Shown: positions 54,902 through 63,549 of the stretch, in pieces | Layout of the letters: the number at the start of each line of letters is the position of its first letter | How positions within the stretch are numbered: the stretch's first letter is position 1 | From: CAKMZU01 sp965248335 | GTDB taxonomy: Bacteria; Pseudomonadota; Gammaproteobacteria; Pseudomonadales; DT-91 | Assembly: GCA_965248335.1 (NCBI GenBank) | Contig: CBDFIY010000003.1 | Coordinates: 2,294,001-2,358,000, forward strand | Length of the DNA: 64,000 nt | Reading direction: 5' to 3' | Program-made: the position numbers and the translations under genes | Notes under the pieces: model-generated | Databases searched by the model: none | Seen by the model: only the letters and a program-made list of their open reading frames with translations | What the model was told of the DNA's origin: nothing

Positions 54902-55065
54902 TATTTTTCCTTGGTCCTGTTGGAAAACGCTCAGCGACTTTCACACGCTTAATAGACTGACGTGTCAAGCAACTGAATGCCAGCATGGCAGGCCATGCTT
55001 TATCGATCGCGTATAGTAAAAAGGTTATGGGACGAGCGCAAGAGAATATCTTAAGGGGAAGTTAA

Positions 55066-55926
55066 CTATATATATAAATCAGGCGGGCCAATAAACAACA
55101 TATCATCACTTTGCTCCAGATAAAGAGCGTGGGTATTTTGTTGGTTAGACACTTCTGCGCCACCAAATAACAAAGCTAGGGGTGTAAAAGAGGTCATATC
55201 TGAATCAATATTCTCGTATCCAGCATCTTCTACCACAGGATTATTCACGGCCAATGCATCTGGGTTATCTAGCGCCTGGAGATCAGCCATCTCTGCTGTA
55301 ATGGCTTCATTCCTGGCGAGATCTTCTTTAGCTTTAGCGCCAATACTACCTGAATCTTGCACTAAACCCGACATCCCCAAGCCCAAACTACTCGTTAATA
55401 ACGTTCCCCAAAAACCTGAGGCCAAGGTGCCTTCATTTTCAGGGGGCAGCACATCTTTGTTGAATTGATTCATCTGAAATGCCAGATCCACACACTGCTC
55501 AACCGGCTTTAATATCATGTCCTTACTAATCAGTGCCATCAGTGAACGGTCTTCACCATGGAAGTAAATCAGCTCAGAACCGTTAGCTAATTTCATACCC
55601 TGATCATCTTCACCTTTGAGCGTGAAGGATTCACCGTTACCCGAAGGTAAGGTCACACCGCAATTGTCTTCTACGCAGCGGCTGAAAAAGCCCTCAAACT
55701 GTACTTTGGCGTTATTCAAATAATTAATATGGAGGCTATCGCCCTGTTTGATGAGGGTAAAATTGTCGATCATGACAGTCTCTGCATCTTTAACTTCAAC
55801 AATTTTATACGTGAGACCTTTTTCTGGCACGACCAGTTTCAGTTCATTCTGGTAGAGGCGTTCAAGGTGGTCGCCCTTATCAAGATAAATTTTCACATTG
55901 TCTGATACTGTCTTTCTCGCCGCCAT
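55066..55926 (-). CDS. Hypothetical beta-rich protein resembling an adhesin N-terminal prefix
   Basis: The 286-residue product is acidic, with a strong ribosome site (GGGGAG). Residues 40-110 (MIDNFTLIKQGDSLHINYLN, VQFEGFFSRCVEDNCGVTLP) and LANGSELIYFHGEDRSL loosely resemble the BapA-prefix domain at the N-terminus of giant type I-secreted adhesins. The middle has a Gly-rich helical stretch (LASGFWGTLLTSSLGLGMSG). There is no signal peptide. The chain ends at DLYI, without adhesin repeats. It may be a stand-alone prefix or a remnant. The resemblance is weak. Confidence 0.5.
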   Translation of the reverse strand: MAARKTVSDNVKIYLDKGDHLERLYQNELKLVVPEKGLTYKIVEVKDAETVMIDNFTLIKQGDSLHINYLNNAKVQFEGFFSRCVEDNCGVTLPSGNGESFTLKGEDDQGMKLANGSELIYFHGEDRSLMALISKDMILKPVEQCVDLAFQMNQFNKDVLPPENEGTLASGFWGTLLTSSLGLGMSGLVQDSGSIGAKAKEDLARNEAITAEMADLQALDNPDALAVNNPVVEDAGYENIDSDMTSFTPLALLFGGAEVSNQQNTHALYLEQSDDMLFIGPPDLYI

Positions 55927-56033
55927 TTACAATCTCCCCGCTCACATAGACTCTGCCTACTTAAAGCTTAGCTGCTTATAGGGCAGTTAAAATGAAGATA
56001 CCTCCATACGCGGTATAGATAAAAGCATTGTCA

Positions 56034-57059
56034 TCAAAGGGAGGGCGCTGCGACTTGAACAATCAACTTTCCGAAATTTTTTCCCTCTAAAAGCCCCATA
56101 AAAGCCTCAGGCGCTTGTTCTAAGCCTTGAACGATTTGCTCTTTGTACTGCACCTTACCCTCTTCTAACCACTTCGTCATCGTCTCCCGAAACGCCTCAT
56201 ACCGTTTCTCATAATGATCAGAAATAATGAAGCCCTGCACTTTAATACGTTTAATTAATATCGTTGCCATCCACATAGAGAGTCTGTCATGACCAAAAGG
56301 TAATTCTGTCGCGTTATATTGAGAGATAAGACCGCAAACAGGCACACGAGAAAACTCATTAAGCAAGGGCATGACTGCATCAAAAACTTTTCCTCCGACA
56401 CTTTCAAAATACACATCAATACCATCTGGACATAAATCAGCCAACTCCTTATCAAAGTCATGTAGATTATGATTTACGCAGGCATCAAACCCTAAAACCT
56501 TTGTAGCGTGTTCACATTTATCCTCACCACCTGCAACACCGACTACACGGCAACCCCGTATTTTAGCTATTTGTCCAACTGTCGCACCCACAGGACCCGT
56601 TGCTGCAGCAACAACCACAGTTTCACCTTTTTGAGGGTCAGCCAAATCTAGCAAACCCACAAAAGCAGTAAAACCAGGCATACCTAGGATTCCTAGGGCA
56701 TAAGACGTATTCTCAGGTGAGGCCCCCAAATTATGCAAATCAAAGCCATTACTCACGCTGTATTCTTGCCAACCACCGAAACCAAGCACCCAGTCACCTA
56801 CTTTAAATTTATTATTTTGAGAATCCTCTACAATACTTACGGTAGCGCCTACCATAGGTGAATTTAAAGGGATAGGGTCAGCATAGGACTCTGCATCATT
56901 CATGCGACCTCGCATATAAGGGTCGAGAGAGAGGTAAATTGTCTTCAGTAACACCTCTCCTTTTTTAAGCTCAGGCTTTGAATGTTGTTCGATTCGAAAA
57001 TTGCTCTTCTTCGGTGTACCTACGGGTCTTGAGTGCAATACAATTCGACGATAAGTCAT
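56034..57059 (-). CDS. NADPH-dependent zinc-free oxidoreductase (CurA/PTGR-like)
   Basis: The 341-residue product is a medium-chain reductase without zinc ligands. Signature parts are TIYLSLDPYMRGRMND, GFTAFVGLLDLADPQKGETV, VVAAATGPVGATVGQIAKIR (nucleotide-binding) and VYFESVGGKVFDAVMPLLN. These match leukotriene-B4 dehydrogenase, CurA and YncB proteins, which reduce the C=C bond of enones. GAGGTG precedes the ATG. It lies 26 bp after the SDR gene and is probably in its operon. Confidence 0.9.
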   Translation of the reverse strand: MTYRRIVLHSRPVGTPKKSNFRIEQHSKPELKKGEVLLKTIYLSLDPYMRGRMNDAESYADPIPLNSPMVGATVSIVEDSQNNKFKVGDWVLGFGGWQEYSVSNGFDLHNLGASPENTSYALGILGMPGFTAFVGLLDLADPQKGETVVVAAATGPVGATVGQIAKIRGCRVVGVAGGEDKCEHATKVLGFDACVNHNLHDFDKELADLCPDGIDVYFESVGGKVFDAVMPLLNEFSRVPVCGLISQYNATELPFGHDRLSMWMATILIKRIKVQGFIISDHYEKRYEAFRETMTKWLEEGKVQYKEQIVQGLEQAPEAFMGLLEGKNFGKLIVQVAAPSL

Positions 57060-57085
57060 AATTCACCTCACTAGATACGTTATAT

Positions 57086-57808
57086 TTAGGGCTGTTGGCG
57101 CGTTGCCGCAATCACGATTTCACGCACACAAACATTCTGCGGCTGACTCACTGCAAAGACGACCGCACGAGCAATATCGTCTGGATGAATAACACCGCCC
57201 ATGGCTGTTTTCCAATCTTCATAGCTATTTTTTATCTCATCAGAAGTCGTATGACTTAACAGCTCTGTTTCAACAGCACCAGGTGCAATAGTAATAACGC
57301 GTACATTACTATCAGCAACCTCCTCACGCACACTTTCACTGATCGCATGCACAGCAAACTTAGTACCAGAATAAGCAGCATGATGAGGGTATGTTTTTCG
57401 ACCAGCAACTGAAGATATATTGACAATGGTACCGGTATGCCTCTGCTTCATCTTGAAGAGAACCGCCTGCATACCCGTCAGTAGAGCTAAGACATTAACC
57501 TCAAACATGTTACGCCATTCACTGGGATTCTGTTCGGTAACATCTCCAAGCAGCATAACGCCGGCATTATTAACCAAGCACTCCACTGGGCCAAACTGTT
57601 TCTCAGCTTGATGGATAGCCTCTGTATAACCTTGTGAATCAGTAACATCCACTTCAGTGCATAAAGTATCAGGCAAGTTGAGCGCTTGTATTTTTTTTAT
57701 GCGGCGAGCCAAAAGTAACAGAGAAAATCCTGACGCCGATAATGCTTTCGCAATTTCAGCACCAATGCCAGAACTTGCACCAGAAACAACAGCTAAGGGC
57801 TTACTCAT
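57086..57808 (-). CDS. Short-chain dehydrogenase/reductase, YdfG-like
   Basis: The 240-residue product has the cofactor motif VSGASSGIGAEIAKAL, CLVNNAGVMLLGDV, catalytic Ser in TIVNISSVAGRKTYPHHAAY and YSGTKFAVHAISESVREEV. This fits the clavaldehyde dehydrogenase/YdfG subgroup, usually NADP-dependent. It is the first gene of a likely two-gene unit with the CurA-like reductase, and both may act on the same aldehyde or ketone series. Confidence 0.9.
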   Translation of the reverse strand: MSKPLAVVSGASSGIGAEIAKALSASGFSLLLLARRIKKIQALNLPDTLCTEVDVTDSQGYTEAIHQAEKQFGPVECLVNNAGVMLLGDVTEQNPSEWRNMFEVNVLALLTGMQAVLFKMKQRHTGTIVNISSVAGRKTYPHHAAYSGTKFAVHAISESVREEVADSNVRVITIAPGAVETELLSHTTSDEIKNSYEDWKTAMGGVIHPDDIARAVVFAVSQPQNVCVREIVIAATRQQP

Positions 57809-57903
57809 GAGAATCTACCTGATTAACTTATTACCATTATTCAGATAGAAAAGGAGGGTTAAAGTTCACTTAGTAGCTCATAAAACAATCAGCACTCAGC
57901 CAA

Positions 57904-58806
57904 CTAAATTTTTTTATGTTTTACCTTTTTGGGGGATAAAAACGTTTGCTTGATACAGTCAGATTTTTCTCTATGATCATGGTGCCCTAAAAAAGCACCC
58001 CAGTACTCTGCCAGACGCCCCGACAAAATCTGGTAAAGATTGGCGTGTAAGCAGCCTTGTTTCAACGCCTGTTGAACGTCACTGATAACAGCTGTTGTAA
58101 AAAACACAAAAAAATCAAGTAATGAAAAATGGATATGTGGGTAAACGGCTTGTAATGAGCGCCCTTCTTTTTTATGCCTCTGGAGTGAAGCATTAAAATC
58201 TTCCTCGCGTATATCAAATACACCCGCCTCAGCAACATAAGCCAGCGCTAATCCTTTTTGTCCAATATCCTTAACCATTTGAATATCTTCAAGTGCTAAA
58301 AGCGACTCATCAAAGCGGAAATTAGACCATGTTTTTTTAAGTATCGCCGCATTGGCATTGTTGCAAAAACTGCCATATTGAGGGATTTGCGAAGCCTCAG
58401 GAAAATGATTGTCAAGGTACTGCGCTTTCGGGAAATCTGTAAACGCACTCACTTCAAGACGACCATAACTATAAACGGCTACCTTATCTACCAAAGGCTC
58501 AATTAAAGCGGATAACCATCGTGCAGAATTAGGAATTACTAAAGGATCAAGAAAAACTAAAATATCACCATTAGCCTCTCGGCAGGCAACATTGAGCGCG
58601 GCAATGGGGTTATCGATTTGTTGTTCAACGTCTAGCCACCGACACTTAAAAAAATCTGATAAAAAGCGTGTGCCATCCGTTGATCCGTAATCAGCAAGAA
58701 CAATCTCAATCTCAGCATCATCTAGCGTTTGATACCGAATGGACTCAAGCAACTCGGTTAAATAGCGTGCATGATTATATGTACGGAGAATGACACTGAC
58801 TAGCAT
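57904..58806 (-). CDS. Family 2 glycosyltransferase
   Basis: The product is 300 residues from the ATG at 58806, which has AAGGAG nine bases upstream. A TTG two codons earlier is less likely. It opens with the GT2 fold (VSVILRTYNHARYLTELLES, EIVLADYGSTDGT). The DXD-like region is LVFLDPLVIPNSARW, and an acid pair appears in FDESLLALEDIQMVKDIG. The last 25 residues are very basic. It would transfer a sugar from a nucleotide donor to an unknown glycan. No other glycan genes are beside it. Confidence 0.88.
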   Translation of the reverse strand: MLVSVILRTYNHARYLTELLESIRYQTLDDAEIEIVLADYGSTDGTRFLSDFFKCRWLDVEQQIDNPIAALNVACREANGDILVFLDPLVIPNSARWLSALIEPLVDKVAVYSYGRLEVSAFTDFPKAQYLDNHFPEASQIPQYGSFCNNANAAILKKTWSNFRFDESLLALEDIQMVKDIGQKGLALAYVAEAGVFDIREEDFNASLQRHKKEGRSLQAVYPHIHFSLLDFFVFFTTAVISDVQQALKQGCLHANLYQILSGRLAEYWGAFLGHHDHREKSDCIKQTFLSPKKVKHKKI

Positions 58807-59005
58807 AAACAACCACTCCTTGCGGGCAAACCGTTACCGTAATTTGCACTATTTTTTCCTCAAGCATAGTTTGTAAAATGGGATCATTCCAGAATTTGAG
58901 CGAACCTATACGCATTTATAGTTACTAAGATCTTTTTTAATAGGCTTACAGGCAATGAAGCGAATACAGTGGTTTGTATATGAATAACTTAAGAAAATAA
59001 CAATA

Positions 59006-60104
59006 TATACCCAACTGACTTCAAGATGCGCGATTTAGCTGTTGGAAATTATCATTAATTCTACTGCCTAAATCAGCGCCAATTTTAGGTAATGTTTTTT
59101 CAAAAAAATCGCTAATTTTGTTTTTAAAATCCTTTGCCGTGGAAAAATACTGGTTGTTCCTGACCTCCTCATTCATCACCTTCCATAATCTTTCAATAGG
59201 GTTAAGATTTGGGCTGTATGGTGGCAAGGTGTGAAGCGTAATGTCTAACATGTTTGCAGCATCAAGGACGGCCTTAGATTTATGATACCCAGCTCCATCC
59301 AAAACTAAGTGCACAGCCTTATCGCCATAATGTGTTCGTATTTTATGGAAAAATTCAATAATTGAATCGCCATTAACGGTGTCATATTGGCCAATAATAG
59401 CTTCTTCTATATGGGTGAGTTCGATAGCGCCTATGATATTAAGTCGTGTCCGACTTCCTGTCGTTTCTATAGGTTTGTCGACGCCTGTTTTGATCCATCC
59501 CGATGTTATTTTTGTTGCTTGAGTCGGATGGACTGCATCCATGAACAGTAAGGCCTCGCTCTGAGATAGCTCAGCTTTCAGCGTTTCGTATCTTTCAATA
59601 AATTGCGCTTGTTTTTCAGCATCAAACTTATGCGGAACACCTTTAGGTTTTTTATAGCTAAAGCCATTTTGGTGTAGCCATTTGGTGAGCCCTGAAACAC
59701 TAAACTGCACACCCCACGTTGTTTTAATAGAGTGAATAATTTGGCTCACCTGAGCATACATATTCTCTGATACATGATTGATCAGCAACTGGGTTCGCTC
59801 ATCATTCAGGTAACCCTGAGAACCACCATTGCCGGATAATAGCTTTTCATCATTTAAATAATCATTGAGGTGCCGAACTATCGTTGACTCATCTTTTCTT
59901 AATGCCTGAGAGATCATCCTTGTCGACCAACCTTCAGAACGCAACAAAACGACCTTCAAACGATCACTTTCTCTACTGCCTCTTGCTTGCTTATGACGCA
60001 ATTCCAGTACGCGTTTTTCATTTTTTGTCAGGTCTATTTTTAGCATCTGCGAACTATATAATTTACTGTTTATAAATCAAGCATTTTCAATGGCGATGGG
60101 TATA
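59006..60104 (-). mobile_element. IS630-type element, copy 2, complete
   Basis: The element is about 1.1 kb with related but imperfect ends. Read inward, they are TATACCCAACTGACTTCAAG (at 59006) and TATACCCATCGCCATTGAAA (complement, at 60104). TA lies at both borders, as expected for IS630. It has one intact transposase gene on the minus strand. These ends are nearly those of the small palindromic elements in this window. Confidence 0.92.
59021..60046 (-). CDS. IS630-type DDE transposase, intact
   Basis: The 341-residue product has an N-terminal helix-turn-helix (VLLRSEGWSTRMISQALRKD, ESTIVRHLNDYL) and a winged-helix part (VSGLTKWLHQNGFSYKKPKG). The DDE core has Asp in LLFMDAVHPTQATK, Asp in HLVLDGAGYHKSKAV and Glu in LNPIERLWKVMNEEV. 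The ATG at 60046 (MLKIDLTKNEKRV) follows the left terminal repeat. It is likely the enzyme able to move this element, the broken copy at the left edge and the related MITEs. Confidence 0.95.
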   Translation of the reverse strand: MLKIDLTKNEKRVLELRHKQARGSRESDRLKVVLLRSEGWSTRMISQALRKDESTIVRHLNDYLNDEKLLSGNGGSQGYLNDERTQLLINHVSENMYAQVSQIIHSIKTTWGVQFSVSGLTKWLHQNGFSYKKPKGVPHKFDAEKQAQFIERYETLKAELSQSEALLFMDAVHPTQATKITSGWIKTGVDKPIETTGSRTRLNIIGAIELTHIEEAIIGQYDTVNGDSIIEFFHKIRTHYGDKAVHLVLDGAGYHKSKAVLDAANMLDITLHTLPPYSPNLNPIERLWKVMNEEVRNNQYFSTAKDFKNKISDFFEKTLPKIGADLGSRINDNFQQLNRAS

Positions 60105-60387
60105 GAAATATCGGCTTCAAAAAATAATAATCATTTCTCTTTGGCCAGCAACTGTTCCGCTCAACCTATAAAAAGTATCAAACACAAAATGTACTCTACT
60201 CAAAGCTATCTCATCCACATGATGGGACAACACATTAAATACCTAGCAAGCTCAACTATGCATAGGTGTTACCAATATATAAGGAAAAACTATAGAAAAT
60301 TTACTTACAACGCTCTTGACTGTAATTCACCCGAAAAAAAGGTTTAAACTCTCACCTACAATTGAGTAGCTTTAAGCTAGCAGCTGC
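60105..60387. other. Intergenic stretch without a supported gene
   Basis: These 283 bp lie between the IS630-type element and the IS200-type relic. Frames on both strands have no family features. The sequence may be old host DNA displaced by the two insertions. Confidence 0.4.
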
Positions 60388-60408
60388 CTTCATGATACGA
60401 TCATGAAG
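60388..60408. repeat. Hairpin at the left end of the IS200-type relic
   Basis: CTTCATGA-TACGA-TCATGAAG is a perfect 8-bp stem that overlaps the ATG of the relic transposase gene. IS200 elements carry subterminal hairpins at this end, and one covering the start codon would limit translation. Confidence 0.7.
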
Positions 60409-60780
60409 TACCGTTATGGTTCACACACCACATATAAGATCGAATATCATTTTATTTGGGTGATTAAATATTTCTATCAATTACTAAAAGGCGATATTGA
60501 GTAGAGAGTTTGTGAATTAATCAGGCAAGCGTGTGAATATTTAGAAATAGAAAGACTCTGGGGCGTGATCAGCAAATATCATGTACATTTTCTGATATCT
60601 ATGCCCATCGGAATTGGAGATGCAAGAAGGCGGCAAGCGAGCGAATCCCCATGCGCTTACAATCAGTAAGTGATTGGGGTGAGCGGTATATGCCCCTACA
60701 GCACCATAAATAAAAAGTGTTGTTTCGTGCCTCATGATAAATAAAGAATTTATTTTCAATTAGCAAATCTTATTGAGTAA
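60403..60780 (+). pseudogene. IS200/IS605-type TnpA remnant, split by a MITE
   Basis: From ATG 60403 the frame reads MKYRYGSHTTYKIEYHF, IWVIKYFYQLLKGDIE, a stop at 60502-60504, then RVCELIRQACEYLEIERLWG and VISKYHVHFLISM. This is the first part of a Y1 (HUH) transposase, including the HxH metal site (HVH). A palindromic element (copy D) sits right after. Beyond it, CCCTACAGCACCA resembles the continuation PPTAP in a shifted frame. The catalytic Tyr region is lost, so the gene is dead. The end of the relic is uncertain. Confidence 0.75.
60600..60690. repeat. Palindromic MITE-like element, copy D (short form)
   Basis: The element is 91 bp. It starts TATGCCCATCGGAATTGGAG and ends GGTGAGCGGTATA. 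It is inserted at a TA inside the IS200-type tnpA relic. The host sequence ATCTATGCCC on the left and TATGCCCCTACAG on the right fit insertion with a TA duplication. The right-hand GATGCAAGG arm of full copies is missing. Confidence 0.85.
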
Positions 60781-60849
60781 TAGCGCCCTCAGTAGAGTAA
60801 ATAGCAGCGCTAACGCCATAGATGTTACTGATTTCTTGATTAATTTATT

Positions 60850-63045
60850 TTAGTAAACTTGATTAATAGCAACGTCCGGTCGATTTTTTCTAGTGTAAAT
60901 ACGGTCTTGTAGTGAATCAACAACCTCATGAACAGCTTTTGCCGAGCAATGTAGATAGGCAGTTAGACCCAAAAGCGCTGCAGCTATACCAGCACCAAAC
61001 AAAGTGCCAGCAATGATCATTGTTTTTCCTTTTACGCCTTCTTTAGCAATCGTTTGCGCAGTGGAAATGGCCGCTTCATTCGCCGCAGCTGTCAGCAGCT
61101 CTTTTTTAGTGACGAACCCAGCGTGTTTAGTTGCTTCTCCTAGTATATGTTTAGCAAGCTCTTGTGACGTACTAATCTTTGCATGAAGAGCGGCCTGCGC
61201 AGCTACATCTCCCGCCAGATCAGCATTAGATCCAAGATCCATATGCTTAACACCACTTTTTGCTAAATGCGCAGCAATTTCTTTGCTCGTAGCAAACTTT
61301 GCATACTCAGCATTTTCAATAGCAGTATGTATTGCCAAATCATTCTTTAGGTTGATTGCCATATCCTTACTCGATTGTTGAGTTATTAATTTGGAAACTT
61401 GTTGACTGGTAAGGTGTCCCGACTTAGCAATTAGCTTTGATACTTGATCACCCGTCAAATGGCCTGCATCAGCAATAAGCTGATTCGCTTTTTGTGTCGT
61501 GAGATGCCCTGATTCCTCTATCAACTTAGTAATTTGAGCGTTAGAAAGATATCCTGAATCAGCAAGCAACTTTGATACTTGATCTCTACTCAAATGTCCA
61601 GCCTCAGCAATAAGCTGATTCGCTTTTTGTGTCGTGAGATACCCTGATTCATCTATCAGCTTAGTAATTTGAGCGCTAGAAAGGTATCCTGAATCAGCAA
61701 GCAATTTTGATACTTGATCTCTACTCAAATGTCCAGCCTCAGCAATAAGCTGATTCGTTTTTTGTGTCGTGAGATGCCCTGATTCATCTATCAGCTTAGT
61801 AATTTGAGCGCTAGAAAGGTATCCTGAATCAGCAGTCAACTTTGATATTTGATCTTTAGTCAGATACCCCGTATTAGCTATTAAATCAGAAACCTGCTTG
61901 GAGGTAAGATGCCCTGACTTAGCGATTAGCTTTGATACTTGATCTCTACTCAAATGTCCAGCCTCAGCAATAAGCTGATTCGTTTTTTGTGTCGTGAGAT
62001 GCCCTGATTCATCTATCAGCTTAGTAATTTGAGCGCTAGAAAGGTATCCTGAATCAGCAGTCAACTTTGATATTTGATCTTTAGTCAGATAACCCGTATT
62101 AGCTATTAAATCAGAAACCTGCTTGGAGGTAAGATGCCCTGACTTAGCGATTAGCTTTGATACTTGATCTCTACTCAAATCTCCAGCCTCAGCAATAAGC
62201 TGATTCGCTTTTTGTGTCGTGAGATGCCCTGATTCATCTATCAGCTTAGTAATTTGAGCGCTAGAAAGGTATCCTGAATCGGCAGTCAACTTTGATATTT
62301 GATCTTTAGTCAGGTACCCCGTATTAGCTATTAAATCAGAAACCTGCTTGGAGGTAAGATGCCCTGACTTAGCGATTAGCTTTGATACTTGATCTCTACT
62401 CAAATCTCCAGCCTCAGCAATAAGCTGATTCGCTTTTTGTGTCGTGAGATGCCCTGATTCATCTATCAGCTTAGTAATTTGAGCGCTAGAAAGGTATCCT
62501 GAATCGGCAGTCAACTTTGATATTTGATCTTTAGTCAGGTACCCCGTATTAGCTATTAAATCAGAAACCTGCTTGGAGGTAAGATGCCCTGACTTAGCGA
62601 TTAGCCTTGATACTTGATCACCGGTCAAGTGCCCTGCATCAGCAATAAGCTGATTAGTCTCTTGTGTCGTAAGATGCCCCGATCCAGCTATTAACGTGGA
62701 AACTTGATCGCCGGTTAAATGCCCTGCATCAGCTATCAGCTTCGATATTTGATCTTTAGTCAGATACCCCGTATTAGCAATCAAGTCAGATACTTGCTTA
62801 GACGTAAGGTGTCCCGACTTGGCGATTAGCTTTGATACTTGATCACCGGTCAAATGCCCCGCATCAGCAATAAACTGATTAACTTGCTCTTTATTAAGGT
62901 GCCCAGCACTTTTGATCATGCTAGCAACTTTTTGACTAGTAAGGCTGAGCGAATCATCAGTAGTTGCGCCGACGGCTAAAAGGGAATAATTTTGAATACT
63001 TAGTACTACTACCAAAAGAAATAAATAATTCTTTTTTGAATTCAT
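60850..63045 (-). CDS. Secreted protein of about 34 tandem 15-residue repeats
   Basis: I do not recognise the family. The 731-residue product starts with a signal peptide (NYLFLLVVVLSIQNYSLLAVGA). Residues 47-556 are about 34 uninterrupted 15-residue units of consensus [SAT]-G-[HY]-L-[TS]-x-x-Q-[VI]-[ST]-[KDQ]-L-I-A-x. Each unit reads as a short helix pair in which Gly-His/Tyr-Leu starts the unit and Leu-Ile closes it. A degenerate unit precedes them. The next 110 residues are Ala-rich and helical (AAQAALHAKISTSQELAKHI). A membrane helix (about 675-697) and a basic tail end the chain. An AGGA ribosome site and an ACCC-GGGT hairpin lie upstream. A surface or envelope role is inferred from the signal and membrane parts. 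Confidence 0.8.
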   Translation of the reverse strand: MNSKKNYLFLLVVVLSIQNYSLLAVGATTDDSLSLTSQKVASMIKSAGHLNKEQVNQFIADAGHLTGDQVSKLIAKSGHLTSKQVSDLIANTGYLTKDQISKLIADAGHLTGDQVSTLIAGSGHLTTQETNQLIADAGHLTGDQVSRLIAKSGHLTSKQVSDLIANTGYLTKDQISKLTADSGYLSSAQITKLIDESGHLTTQKANQLIAEAGDLSRDQVSKLIAKSGHLTSKQVSDLIANTGYLTKDQISKLTADSGYLSSAQITKLIDESGHLTTQKANQLIAEAGDLSRDQVSKLIAKSGHLTSKQVSDLIANTGYLTKDQISKLTADSGYLSSAQITKLIDESGHLTTQKTNQLIAEAGHLSRDQVSKLIAKSGHLTSKQVSDLIANTGYLTKDQISKLTADSGYLSSAQITKLIDESGHLTTQKTNQLIAEAGHLSRDQVSKLLADSGYLSSAQITKLIDESGYLTTQKANQLIAEAGHLSRDQVSKLLADSGYLSNAQITKLIEESGHLTTQKANQLIADAGHLTGDQVSKLIAKSGHLTSQQVSKLITQQSSKDMAINLKNDLAIHTAIENAEYAKFATSKEIAAHLAKSGVKHMDLGSNADLAGDVAAQAALHAKISTSQELAKHILGEATKHAGFVTKKELLTAAANEAAISTAQTIAKEGVKGKTMIIAGTLFGAGIAAALLGLTAYLHCSAKAVHEVVDSLQDRIYTRKNRPDVAINQVY
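61693..62592. repeat. Higher-order 225-bp repeats within the repeat-protein gene
   Basis: Five of the 45-bp (15-residue) units form a 225-bp block that occurs four times in a row with few changes. For example, TACTTGATCTCTACTCAAAT recurs at about 61928, 62161 and 62386. The near identity at DNA level points to recent block duplication. Shorter two- and three-unit blocks follow at the C-terminal side. Confidence 0.9.
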
Positions 63046-63253
63046 TTTGTAGGTTTCCTAAAATAGTTAACACCCATTAAAAAACGGGTATAAAAATACT
63101 TAAAATCTCATTAGAAAATAAAGGTTGGAACTTCGAGGAAACTAATAAAACAAAGTTTCATTAAACTTTTACTTTTTATAAGTAAAAATTCATTCAAAAA
63201 TTAATACGTTGATTTATAAAATAATAATATAAAGCATTATTTCTTTCATCGTT

Positions 63254-63369
63254 TATACCCATTGGACTTGGAGGTGCAAGAAGGCGGCAAGCGAGCGAAT
63301 CCCCATGAGTTTACAGCCAGTAAGTGATTGGGAGGTCACACCCTTGCATCTTCAAGTGTGATGGGTACA
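63254..63369. repeat. Palindromic MITE-like element, copy E (diverged)
   Basis: The element is about 115 bp. It starts TATACCCATTGGACTTGGAG and ends CTTCAAGTGTGATGGGTACA. It is more diverged than copies B and C and has lost the GAGCGAGCGCGG stretch. It lies in the 500-bp gap between the repeat-protein gene and the IS1595-type transposase. The rest of that gap (63046-63253, 63370-63549) shows no gene. Confidence 0.85.
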
Positions 63370-63432
63370 AACAAAAGTATCTCACTTGCTTTATCTGATG
63401 ATGATTACTTGATCTTGTTCCCTCAAAAACAT

Positions 63433-63461
63433 ATCAATTCTAAGAGGTTTTTAGAATTGAT
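63433..63461. promoter_or_regulatory. 11-bp stem hairpin beside a Fur-box-like sequence
   Basis: ATCAATTCTAA and TTAGAATTGAT form a perfect 11-bp stem with a seven-base loop. The sequence overlapping its right arm (AGAATTGATTATCATTATC, 63452-63470) matches 14 of 19 positions of the Fur consensus. No full gene stands behind it on the plus strand, only a 15-codon frame (63490-63537). Confidence 0.35.
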
Positions 63462-63549
63462 TATCATTATCTCTATTTATTGGCATTAAATGACTGAGAT
63501 TGGCGATATTATTTCCATCGAAGAAGAAATCGTATAAAAACTTACCTGA

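Noticed and set aside
61004..61186. 60-residue plus-strand frame inside the repeat-protein gene
   Set aside because: It is antisense to the Ala-rich region of the repeat protein, whose frame is clearly the coding one.
61378..62907. Regular repeats considered as a CRISPR array
   Set aside because: The repeats are contiguous, in one reading frame and without unique spacers. They encode the 15-residue units of a protein.
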